From Paenibacillaceae bacterium UBA6304 (GTDB lineage: Bacteria > Bacillota > Bacilli > Paenibacillales > Paenibacillaceae), in NCBI GenBank assembly GCA_002439285.1, contig DJTQ01000160.1:1-13632 (forward strand): a stretch of 13,632 bases of DNA, read 5' to 3'. Below are positions 1-5,976 of this stretch, in pieces. The number at the start of each line of letters is the position of its first letter. Within the stretch, counting starts at the first letter, position 1. A program made the position numbers and the translations under genes. Under the pieces are notes generated by a model. It was not told the DNA's origin. It searched no databases and saw nothing but the letters and a program-made list of their open reading frames with translations.

Positions 1-264
1 CGTCTTCCGGTGGTCTGCCTGATCCTTTCCCCGTTAACCCCACCCTTTCCCCCCCATCCTCTCCCCCGCCGCCGCAATCCGTGCCGTGCTTGTCCCAAGC
101 GCCTCGCTTAGCGCACTCGATCTCGCCACACCGCCGCAAGATAGCAAATAGCCCAAGAGAAAAATTTCACCTTTGGAGAGTTCGCTGATCATCTTATGCG
201 GCCTGTTGCGAAACATAGCCTCCATCCGCTGCAGCATCTCGTCTGCCAACTTTTCGATATCCAC
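1..264 (-). pseudogene. MarR-family regulator, 5' part, interrupted by a stop and cut by the window edge
   Basis: The start is a GTG at 264, preceded by an AGAAGGA ribosome binding site about six bases upstream. Seventy-six codons follow, with the layout of a MarR winged helix-turn-helix protein: an N-terminal helix, then SALSEALGTSTARIAAAGERM, which resembles the recognition-helix region. A TAA at 34-36 ends the frame just after KGW, where the wing should begin. The same frame continues beyond the stop with KDQADHRKT, which matches the MarR wing signature (D..DRRKT), until the window ends. This is therefore a longer MarR gene (usual length about 140-160 residues) broken by a nonsense change, or by two compensating one-base errors in the G-rich stretch 30-60. 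An assembly or sequencing error is a real alternative. The target is unknown; MarR proteins usually repress their own promoter and a neighbouring gene. Confidence 0.6.
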
Positions 265-288
265 ATCGTTCCTTCTTTCTTTAAATAG

Positions 289-310
289 CTAACACTATTA
301 GTAATTAGTA
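289..310. promoter_or_regulatory. Possible autoregulatory operator of the MarR gene
   Basis: Two perfect adjacent copies of ATTAGTA (297-303 and 304-310) overlap the -10 hexamer. The partly overlapping CTAACACTATTAG (289-301) has CTAA/TTAG inverted arms. The position over the -10 and transcription start is where a MarR repressor would bind. The regulator assignment is inferred from position only. Confidence 0.35.
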
Positions 311-335
311 TAAAGGAGGAATACAGGCAAATCAA
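307..335 (-). promoter_or_regulatory. SigA-type promoter of the interrupted MarR gene
   Basis: Read on the minus strand, a TTGATT -35 (330-335) and a TATACT -10 (307-312) are separated by exactly 17 bases. The -10 lies 42 bases upstream of the GTG start at 264. Four of six and five of six bases match the SigA consensus. Confidence 0.6.
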
Positions 336-377
336 TTTTCTGTGAAGGTGAGGCCAGATCCTGAGTGGTAACAACAC

Positions 378-414
378 AAAAAGAGCCCTGGAAAAGAACT
401 CATCCAAGACTCTT
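378..414 (-). terminator. Intrinsic terminator after the GPH symporter gene
   Basis: On the minus strand a 12-base stem (AAGAGTCTTGGA with TCCAGGGCTCTT, two G-U pairs) closes a 10-base loop and runs straight into a T-rich tail (TTTTTGTG). It lies 64 bases past the symporter stop codon and just before the MarR promoter, so it separates the two transcription units. Confidence 0.75.
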
Positions 415-477
415 ATGAACTACAGCTATATTCCCACGTTTACCCGGCAACGGATTGCTAAGCCAAGCTGGTTAAGC

Positions 478-1785
478 TCAGGATATGGAGCTGGTTTCTG
501 TAGGTTGCTTCGAGAAGTGAAATTTTACGGATAAGGACAAAATGACGGAAACCGCAAGCAGACAGAGCGGAACGACGCTTATCAGGTAGCGGAAAGTTAG
601 TTCTGGCGCGGGCCCCGGGTTATCACCGCTTTCATAACCAAATATCATACCTACTACGAAAAAAGCCAGTGCCGAGATCAGACCGCTCGAACGCGTAATG
701 AACCCGGCTACCGCCGTATAGATTCCTTCTCTTCTTAGGCCCGTTCTCTCCGCGTCCTCATCGATGATCCGTCCGCTCACTATAGGCGGTGTTACCAAGA
801 AGCCCGCCAGGCCAAAGCCCGCAACTACGCCGGCGGCAATGCCACTGGCCAGGTCATAACCAAACCATAGCGGGATCATGGAAAGGCCATAAACGACGAG
901 GGACACGCGCCAGGCCTTGACCCCGTCCATTTTACGGATGATCCAGTACCACACGAAGATTAGCGGAATCACCGAGACGAAGACGGCCGCCAACAGGATC
1001 GAGACCTGCTCTTCGGGGATATGAAGCACGTATTTTGCATAAAAAGGAATCATCGAGCTAAGCAGTCCATTGACCGTCTGGGCAAAGGAATTCGAAATAT
1101 TAAACACCCAAAACTTCTTGTTCTTGACGGTCGCTTTGAATGCGGGGATCAGCTTCAGCGGTTCGCCTTGGCTGGCATCGGTCCTTTCGCGGACGCTCAG
1201 CACCCAAATCGACATACACACGCCGAAGACGCAAGCATACAAGATCGCCATGGTCGAGAAACCCAGAGCCGCGTAAATAAGCGGGGTTACCGCGGTCGCA
1301 ATCAACAGCGCAACGATCTGATAGCCCTGCTCCACAGCCGAAGCTTTGGCGCGAATGCGGTCTCCGCGGAACAGTTCCGGAAATAGAGCACCGTAGTTCA
1401 CCCACAACACGGTTGCGATTGTCTCATATAGGATCAGGGTTAATAGAAACCAAACAAACAATCCATTCTCCGTCAACCCGCCGGGGGGAGAGAATACAAG
1501 CACGAAAGACAACATAAACAGCGGAATCGCCCCGATCACCCAGGGCCTCCGGCGTCCCATTCTCGTCTTCGTCCGGTCCGACCAATAGCCGAAGATCGGA
1601 TTATTCGCGGCATCCCAAATCAGGAAGATCGTGCGGGCGAGAGTGGCGAGGCCGATTCCTAGCCCCAGTTTCTCCACATAGTAATAACTATAGAACGAAC
1701 TGAAGGCCTGACTCGGCACCATCATCGCAAACATCCCGAGCGCGAAGGCATACGGTGCATTAATCCATCTGTTCTTCTTATTCAC
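478..1785 (-). CDS. GPH-family (MFS_2) sugar:cation symporter
   Basis: This 435-residue integral membrane protein has about twelve hydrophobic segments and is the usual size for the glycoside-pentoside-hexuronide:cation symporter family (melibiose permease relatives). The family signature is clear: WDAANNPIFGYWSDRT at residues 57-72, followed by a basic loop with GRRRPW at 77-82. In relatives the acidic residues of this region take part in cation-coupled transport. A second family-like segment, RREGIYTAVAGF, lies near residue 350. The start is GTG at 1785 behind a GGAGGGG ribosome binding site. The gene appears to be transcribed alone and ends at an intrinsic terminator. No glycosidase gene lies next to it within the window, so the substrate cannot be deduced; uptake of a glycoside or oligosaccharide is the family-level expectation. 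Confidence 0.88.
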   Translation of the reverse strand: MNKKNRWINAPYAFALGMFAMMVPSQAFSSFYSYYYVEKLGLGIGLATLARTIFLIWDAANNPIFGYWSDRTKTRMGRRRPWVIGAIPLFMLSFVLVFSPPGGLTENGLFVWFLLTLILYETIATVLWVNYGALFPELFRGDRIRAKASAVEQGYQIVALLIATAVTPLIYAALGFSTMAILYACVFGVCMSIWVLSVRERTDASQGEPLKLIPAFKATVKNKKFWVFNISNSFAQTVNGLLSSMIPFYAKYVLHIPEEQVSILLAAVFVSVIPLIFVWYWIIRKMDGVKAWRVSLVVYGLSMIPLWFGYDLASGIAAGVVAGFGLAGFLVTPPIVSGRIIDEDAERTGLRREGIYTAVAGFITRSSGLISALAFFVVGMIFGYESGDNPGPAPELTFRYLISVVPLCLLAVSVILSLSVKFHFSKQPTETSSIS

Positions 1786-1829
1786 AGAACCCCTCCATAC
1801 GGATGAAATGCGGAGCTTTTAACCCGGGG

Positions 1830-1850
1830 TAGAATTCATCTAGTATTCTA
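1830..1850. promoter_or_regulatory. Possible operator upstream of the symporter gene
   Basis: An inverted repeat, TAGAAT and ATTCTA separated by nine bases, lies 45-65 bases upstream of the GTG start. I found no -35/-10 pair with good spacing in this region, so a site for a sugar-responsive activator or repressor is plausible. The arms are short and AT-rich, and chance is possible. Confidence 0.25.
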
Positions 1851-1997
1851 GTCTATTCAATCAAGTGGCTTTATTCCACGAATTACTGAAGTTAAGAATA
1901 AAATGAAATTCCCCTTGCCCATAACCATAATAAATGAATTATCCGCAATGTATGTCCGATGATGGAGATTGGTTTGGACCAACCAATGCTCAAGGGA

Positions 1998-2102
1998 GTC
2001 TACCTCCTGCAAGTAAATTGTCTGCCTACTGCAAGGGACTGTCTCCCTACTGCAAGGGAATGTCTGCCTACTGCAAGGGAATGTCTGCCTACTGCAAACA
2101 AA
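1998..2102. repeat. 21-bp direct tandem repeat, four clear copies plus one degenerate copy
   Basis: Units start at 2019, 2040, 2061 and 2082, each beginning TGTCTGCCTACTGCAAG. The first three differ by only one or two bases, and the fourth diverges in its last five. A degenerate copy occupies 1998-2018. There are no unique spacers, so this is a minisatellite and not a CRISPR array. The last unit runs directly into the left arm of the first stem-loop. Confidence 0.9.
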
Positions 2103-2129
2103 TTAACTGGAAAACCTACAGTTAATTTG
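2099..2129. repeat. Stem-loop A of the CTG-N9-CAG family
   Basis: This is a perfect 11-base inverted repeat, CAAATTAACTG (2099-2109) and CAGTTAATTTG (2119-2129), around the nine-base loop GAAAACCTA. Confidence 0.85.
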
Positions 2130-2135
2130 CTCCTA

Positions 2136-2195
2136 TCTGCCGAATTAACAAAATTAGCTGGAAAACCTACAGTTATTTCGGCGTTATAAGGCAGA
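2136..2195. repeat. Stem-loop B of the CTG-N9-CAG family, with nested outer arms
   Basis: The core repeats stem-loop A exactly for 18 bases (CTGGAAAACCTACAGTTA, 2158-2175). Two further pairs of arms enclose it: GCCGAA (2139-2144) with TTCGGC (2177-2182), and TCTGCC (2136-2141) with GGCAGA (2190-2195). The two outer pairs share bases at 2139-2141, so they are alternative pairings. Confidence 0.7.
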
Positions 2196-2211
2196 GTCCC
2201 GCATGATCGGC

Positions 2212-2239
2212 AAAATTAGATGGAGGTTTTACATTTAAT
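2212..2239. repeat. Stem-loop C, variant copy with altered loop
   Basis: ATTAGATG (2215-2222) pairs with CATTTAAT (2232-2239), with one G-T mismatch, around the nine-base loop GAGGTTTTA. The left flank CAAAATTAG matches that of stem-loop B. The loop contains AGGTTTT, the reverse complement of AAAACCT in loops A and B. Confidence 0.6.
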
Positions 2240-2261
2240 ATATCTCAAAGGCATAGCCCCG

Positions 2262-2294
2262 GAGAAATAACTGGAGAAAATCCAGTTATTTCTC
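2262..2294. repeat. Stem-loop D, the most stable copy
   Basis: A perfect 14-base inverted repeat, GAGAAATAACTGGA (2262-2275) and TCCAGTTATTTCTC (2281-2294), encloses GAAAA. Measured from CTG to CAG the spacing is again nine bases, as in the other copies. No T-run follows on either strand, so it is not a typical terminator. Confidence 0.85.
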
Positions 2295-2327
2295 TTCTCT
2301 GACGCGCGCCCGGTTGCTCCAGGCTAA

Positions 2328-2413
2328 CCAAAACCAAAACCAAAATCAAAACTCAACCCTCCCTTTCTTTGAAGCCCGGTGGTCCGATTCCGATTCCCAT
2401 TCCGATTCCCATT
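2328..2413. repeat. Two hexamer microsatellites
   Basis: The first is three CCAAAA units and one TCAAAA unit (2328-2351). The second is five CCSATT units, a mix of CCGATT and CCCATT (2384-2413). Both lie in the 3' flank of the lipoprotein gene, outside its reading frame. Confidence 0.85.
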
Positions 2414-2461
2414 CGCCTGAAGTCCCGCCTCTCTCAAACTCCTTTGGCAGCAACGCCCTGC

Positions 2462-3598
2462 TTATTCAATCTCCTTTACATCGATTACTTCGATGTCATA
2501 AATGCCCCACTTCTCCTTGTTATCCGCCGCCGTATCCTTGGCAAGACTGAAGATTGTTTGCTTCTTTGTCCCGTCAGCCTCATTCTCGATCAATGTAACA
2601 ATGGCGTCGCTGCCGCTTTCCTCCACTTCGAAATAAGTATCCTCGTCGTCCAACTCCAGTTGCAGATTGCCCACCGTCCCGTATTCCACTTCAAGAACGG
2701 GCCGCTCCCCGTTCCCATCGCGAAACTGGCAAAGTTCGTCAAGTCGCTGTTCCACATTCGGCGGAAGCCGGTCGTCTATGATACTTAAGGACAAATACTC
2801 CAGCACGGCCTCTTTAGGAGCGGAAGGGTAATCCAACAGCTCCACGGAGGTATCGGTTTGTACAAACTCTCCTTGCTTCAGCGCAAAATAGCGGGTAACC
2901 CCGTAATAAAAAACATCGTAACTGCCCCGGCGCTGTTCATAGCTATCGAACTTTCCGTTCTCATTGCCGTCCAGCAGGACGTCTTCGCCTGATCCGGTCG
3001 CAGAGGCGCTATAGGCCAACTCATCCAGGGTATCACCCGAAACCCCAACCAGCCTGAATCCGGTCATGCTGACCCAATTTGTGAGTCCTAGATAAATTAC
3101 CTTCTCGTCGCGATCTTCTAATTCGACTAGCCGGATTTCATCGATACCGTATCCGCCATTGTTTAAGTTATCTCCGATCTGAACTATGTTGCCACCCTGA
3201 TTTCGCAAAATGTAAATCTCGTTGAATGTAACGTCCTCTTCATTCCCATTCTCATCCCCAGCATTGCCGAAAGCCGCCACCGCTTCTTCATTCCCGTCCA
3301 AATCTATATCTTCTTGTTGAAAATAGATAAGCGAAAGCTCGGCCCCCAAACCTTTCTCTTTCAAAAAGTTTTCAAATAACATGGCTGTATCCTGAGATTT
3401 GGATTTGGATGATTCTGCTTCTTCCGCAAATCCATCACTCTCCGCCGGAACGGTTCCCGCTGCCGACGCTTCTGCGTTTACCGCACCCGTGCTCATTGCC
3501 GGGTCCTCGGATGATCGATTGCTATCCATAGCTTTATTGCAGGCTGTCAAAAGTATAACCAAAGTCAAAGCATAGACAATTAGGCTAAGTTGTTTCAT
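2462..3598 (-). CDS. Acidic lipoprotein with EF-hand-like calcium-binding motif
   Basis: This 378-residue protein has a lipoprotein signal peptide: a short positive start, a hydrophobic core and the lipobox LTAC, with Cys20 as the predicted lipidated residue. It should be anchored to the outer face of the membrane. Residues 21-70 are a Ser/Ala/Glu-rich linker. The rest is acidic and probably globular. Residues 210-221 (DGNENGKFDSYE) fit a 12-position EF-hand loop, with D, N, N, G, F, D and E at positions 1, 3, 5, 6, 8, 9 and 12. DIDLDGNEEAV at 97-107 is a second, incomplete Asp-rich motif of the kind seen in VCBS/FG-GAP-like calcium sites. A strong GGGAGG site precedes the ATG, which overlaps the end of the upstream gene by 14 bases, so it is translated from the MarR operon. 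I do not recognise a named family; calcium binding is inferred. Confidence 0.8.
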   Translation of the reverse strand: MKQLSLIVYALTLVILLTACNKAMDSNRSSEDPAMSTGAVNAEASAAGTVPAESDGFAEEAESSKSKSQDTAMLFENFLKEKGLGAELSLIYFQQEDIDLDGNEEAVAAFGNAGDENGNEEDVTFNEIYILRNQGGNIVQIGDNLNNGGYGIDEIRLVELEDRDEKVIYLGLTNWVSMTGFRLVGVSGDTLDELAYSASATGSGEDVLLDGNENGKFDSYEQRRGSYDVFYYGVTRYFALKQGEFVQTDTSVELLDYPSAPKEAVLEYLSLSIIDDRLPPNVEQRLDELCQFRDGNGERPVLEVEYGTVGNLQLELDDEDTYFEVEESGSDAIVTLIENEADGTKKQTIFSLAKDTAADNKEKWGIYDIEVIDVKEIE

Positions 3599-4499
3599 TG
3601 GACCTCCCTTGATTCCGATCCATAGACCCGGGATATTGCATCACTAAATTATCACTGTCAAAATAAATCAAATCTCCGTCGTCGTAATTCCAGATTGCTT
3701 GGACTCGGGTCGGTTGCTTAATTCCATGGATGGTCCGGTATTCCTCAAACTTGGCCGTCCATCTCACATACTGAATGGTTCCATCCGCCGCTATCTCCGC
3801 ACGGTCATCAGTAATGAACGAGAGCAAGGCTCCTTCCTTGCTGAACGTAAATATCCCGCTTGCCGAAATTCCGTAACCGGATATCGTTGCTGTGGCATGC
3901 GTCTCGTCTATCTCCTCCCAAGTAATGTAAGGCTGCAAGGCTGCGTCCGGCAAGAGGATCAAAGATTCCGCGAGAACCGTCGCTAGGCATGCTTTATTCA
4001 TAGCCTCGCCCGTCTGGTTAAATAAGGTGTGCGTTTTGGCAAGGACGCCTTTCATGCTGCCCTCTCCATTCCTATAGGTATCCACACCTTGAAACGGAAT
4101 CCCGAACATCGACGCATCGATAAAGGCAACCCGGAACGGTTCGGGAGCATAATTACATTGGGTGTAGTCAATTTTGATGGACGGTTTGCCGGGAGATAGA
4201 ACAAAGTCTACGTTGTTAAAACTGGCCATCACATATGGCATCTTCGGCGTGCCCAGGTACCCGCTGTATTCAAAATAACGCTGTACAGGTAACGGCAACT
4301 TCTCCAGTTCTTCCTTCGTAAAAACCCCTCGGCTCGCTCCATCGTCGAGCCTACTTATATATTCCGCCGCAATCCGATGAAATTCAGCCTTTGTCTTGGA
4401 ATAGGGGATTTTGAAAAATATAAGAATTCCTAAAATGACCAAAGCGAGCATCGCTCCAATTATCCACATCGCCCTTCTACCCCTTCTCTTCCTCTTCAT
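3585..4499 (-). CDS. DUF6544-like membrane-anchored protein
   Basis: The 304-residue product has a very basic N-terminus (MKRKRRGRR) and one hydrophobic segment at about residues 11-29, so it is probably a single-pass protein with its bulk outside the membrane. The LPLPVQRYF motif at 68-76, followed by a Tyr/Gly-rich segment, and the later beta-rich D.YRNGEGSMKG and DDGDLIYF stretches resemble the DUF6544/DUF6920 type of uncharacterised proteins. I make that assignment from memory of the motif and hold it loosely. The ATG lies 23 bases inside the end of the MarR gene with a GGAGCAGGA ribosome binding site, and the gene overlaps the lipoprotein gene downstream. Tight coupling suggests that this protein and the lipoprotein work together at the cell surface. 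No catalytic residues are evident. Confidence 0.75.
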   Translation of the reverse strand: MKRKRRGRRAMWIIGAMLALVILGILIFFKIPYSKTKAEFHRIAAEYISRLDDGASRGVFTKEELEKLPLPVQRYFEYSGYLGTPKMPYVMASFNNVDFVLSPGKPSIKIDYTQCNYAPEPFRVAFIDASMFGIPFQGVDTYRNGEGSMKGVLAKTHTLFNQTGEAMNKACLATVLAESLILLPDAALQPYITWEEIDETHATATISGYGISASGIFTFSKEGALLSFITDDRAEIAADGTIQYVRWTAKFEEYRTIHGIKQPTRVQAIWNYDDGDLIYFDSDNLVMQYPGSMDRNQGRSNETT

Positions 4500-4959
4500 G
4501 TTCCTGCTCCATCCTGGCTACATTGTCGACCAGCCTTAACAGCCCTTTGTATAACCCGTTCGTTGCTTCTTCATCAAAAGCTTCAAATAACGAAGCCATA
4601 AACTGATCTTCCTTCTCCTCTCTTGCTTCAAAGTAGGTAAGGCAATTCGGAGTAAGCCGAATTCGCAGAATTCTCGCATCCCGGGAATCCTGCGTAAGCT
4701 CCAGAAATCCCTGCTTCTCCAGAATCAGCGCCATCTTCTTCACATTCTGTCTGGAGTTGCCCATCTGTTCCGCAACTTCGCTTAGGGTGGGTGCGGGAGT
4801 TTCGCATTTAGAAATTACCGCGATCAACAGCCATTGTTTGAGCGTCATCTTCTCATCCAGCTTATCGCCAATCAATTGCAAACGGTTGGCTAACGTAAGA
4901 ATGCCGCCGAAAATATAAGCTTGTTTCTCTAATAAGTCCTGATCATCTTTAGTGTGCAT
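4477..4959 (-). CDS. MarR-family transcriptional regulator, first gene of the operon
   Basis: The 160-residue protein has the complete MarR fold: N-terminal dimerisation helices, a winged helix-turn-helix at about residues 58-103 (TLSEVAEQMGNSRQNVKKMA, then the wing DSRDARILRIRLT), and a C-terminal helical region ending in a Glu-rich tail. The ATG at 4959 is fixed by a TAA immediately upstream in frame. An AGGAGG site lies eleven bases before it, a little further than usual. The promoter region carries two MarR-type dyads that cover the spacer and the start point, so autorepression of the whole operon is likely. Cys52 and Cys106 are present, but nothing shows they sense oxidants. The ligand is unknown. 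Confidence 0.9.
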   Translation of the reverse strand: MHTKDDQDLLEKQAYIFGGILTLANRLQLIGDKLDEKMTLKQWLLIAVISKCETPAPTLSEVAEQMGNSRQNVKKMALILEKQGFLELTQDSRDARILRIRLTPNCLTYFEAREEKEDQFMASLFEAFDEEATNGLYKGLLRLVDNVARMEQEHEEEEKG

Positions 4960-4990
4960 TTAAGAAAAAGCCTCCTAATTTTTAAAAAAG

Positions 4991-5025
4991 GTAACTGGTT
5001 ACATATATAATATGTAACCAGTTAC
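4991..5025. promoter_or_regulatory. Double MarR-type operator
   Basis: Two 12-base dyads, GTAACTGGTTAC (4991-5002) and GTAACCAGTTAC (5014-5025), flank the 11-base AT stretch ATATATAATAT. The whole 35 bases form one perfect inverted repeat with 16-base arms and a three-base centre, and each dyad is itself a GTAAC-N2-GTTAC palindrome. One dyad lies between the -35 and -10, the other at the likely start point. That the regulator encoded just downstream binds here is inferred. Confidence 0.85.
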
Positions 5026-5036
5026 ATTTTTGTCAA
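5007..5036 (-). promoter_or_regulatory. SigA promoter of the MarR/DUF6544/lipoprotein operon
   Basis: Read on the minus strand, a perfect TTGACA -35 (5031-5036) and a TATTAT -10 (5007-5012) are separated by 18 bases. It begins 26 bases past the glnL stop codon. I see no terminator after glnL, so some read-through from the gln genes is possible. Confidence 0.8.
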
Positions 5037-5061
5037 TGTATTTTGGAGGACTACCGCTGCC

Positions 5062-5973
5062 CTACTGCCGCAACTGCTCCTGCACCTCCAGGTACATCAC
5101 TTGCAGAAACTTCTTGATGTTCACCTTGACCTTGCCCCCGCTTCGGCCCTGCTCCATCTCTTTCATCTTCTGGCGGACATCCTCAAAGTCATAATACAGT
5201 GGGGCATAGTATTCAAATTTGGGATGTCCGTAATCGGCGAGCCCGATCGAGGCCAAATGAGTGATGCCTGCCGTCAGGGCGCGGCGGAGTCGCTGTTCGA
5301 TGGCTTTGATTTCTTTGTCCAAGCCGGGCGTTCCCGGAATGGCCTGTTTATATGTACAACATACAGCGGTGTAGATTTCCTTCAACGAAGGAAAGTGCCC
5401 GTCGCTGCGCCCCAGCAGGTATTCCATGATCGCGATCAGATCGCGACTGCCGCTCTCTCCCACCATGCCCATACTCATCAGAATAGGGTGGACCGCGTCT
5501 CGTACTGTTCTGCGAGAGACTGGCGCCATACTAGTCGGCTGCTGCTGCAATCCCTCCAGCTTCGCCAGCGACGAGCGGATTTCAGTCAAATAGCGGTTCA
5601 TCGCCCAGCGCTCGCTGACTTTGCGCAAGACGGTCTCCACCTCGATCCGGTTGATCGGCTTGCGGATGAAGAACTCGATTCCGGTTCGGTAGGCTTGCTC
5701 CACCATCTCCTGATTCTCAATCTGCGAGATCATGACGTATTTCGCACCGCAGCCCCGGCTCTGCAGCAGGGCAATCGTCTCGATACCATCCTGGTCCGGC
5801 ATCAGCAGATCCATCAGCACGACATCCGGCGACTGCTCCAGAATGAGACGCGTACCTTCCGCTCCCCCTTCAGCCATACCTACGACTTCGCCGAGACTGC
5901 TGTCCTCGATAATATGCTGAAGCATGCGTCTCGTACCCCGATCATCATCCACAATGCAAAAAGAAAGCGCCAT
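5062..5973 (-). CDS. glnL: GlnL-like (YcbB-type) glutamine response regulator
   Basis: This 303-residue response regulator has an N-terminal receiver domain (about residues 3-120) with the acidic pocket DDD at 9-11, phosphoacceptor Asp55 in VVLMDLLMPDQDG, Ser83, and Lys105-Pro106. The C-terminal half (about 150-290) lacks a standard OmpR or LuxR DNA-binding domain. It resembles the YcbB domain of Bacillus subtilis GlnL, which activates glutamine-uptake and glutaminase genes. The ATG at 5973 follows the glnK stop codon by three bases, with a G-rich ribosome binding site inside the end of glnK. Linkage to both a GlnK-type kinase and a glutamine-type ABC transporter supports the assignment. The likely target is the promoter upstream of glnQ. 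Confidence 0.85.
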   Translation of the reverse strand: MALSFCIVDDDRGTRRMLQHIIEDSSLGEVVGMAEGGAEGTRLILEQSPDVVLMDLLMPDQDGIETIALLQSRGCGAKYVMISQIENQEMVEQAYRTGIEFFIRKPINRIEVETVLRKVSERWAMNRYLTEIRSSLAKLEGLQQQPTSMAPVSRRTVRDAVHPILMSMGMVGESGSRDLIAIMEYLLGRSDGHFPSLKEIYTAVCCTYKQAIPGTPGLDKEIKAIEQRLRRALTAGITHLASIGLADYGHPKFEYYAPLYYDFEDVRQKMKEMEQGRSGGKVKVNIKKFLQVMYLEVQEQLRQ

Positions 5974-5976
5974 AGC

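Larger units (their letters stand above)
1786..2461. other. Gene-free, repeat-rich intergenic region
   Basis: These 676 bases lie between the lipoprotein gene, whose transcript runs into them, and the start of the symporter gene. Short open frames exist on the plus strand (for example 1934-2125 and 1959-2189), but neither has a ribosome binding site. They stay open largely because the 21-bp repeat unit is a multiple of three. The contents are a tandem array (1998-2102), four related stem-loops (2099-2294) and two hexamer microsatellites (2328-2413). I see no intrinsic terminator for the upstream lipoprotein operon unless one of the stem-loops plays that part; none has a proper T-tract. Confidence 0.6.

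Noticed and set aside
1801..1900. SigA promoter of the symporter gene
   Set aside because: TAGAAT is an acceptable -10, but no reasonable -35 lies 16-18 bases upstream. I did not list a promoter.
1998..2102. CRISPR array
   Set aside because: The units are directly adjacent with no spacers, and there are no cas genes in the window.
1934..2189. Short plus-strand open frames (63 and 76 codons) across the tandem repeats
   Set aside because: Neither has a ribosome binding site, and both stay open because the repeat unit is 21 bases. Two overlapping frames being open at once argues for low complexity, not coding.
2262..2294. Terminator of the lipoprotein operon
   Set aside because: The stem is perfect, but no T-tract follows on the minus strand and it lies about 170 bases past the stop codon.
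5037..5061. Terminator after glnL
   Set aside because: No stem and no T-run were found between the glnL stop codon and the MarR operon promoter.
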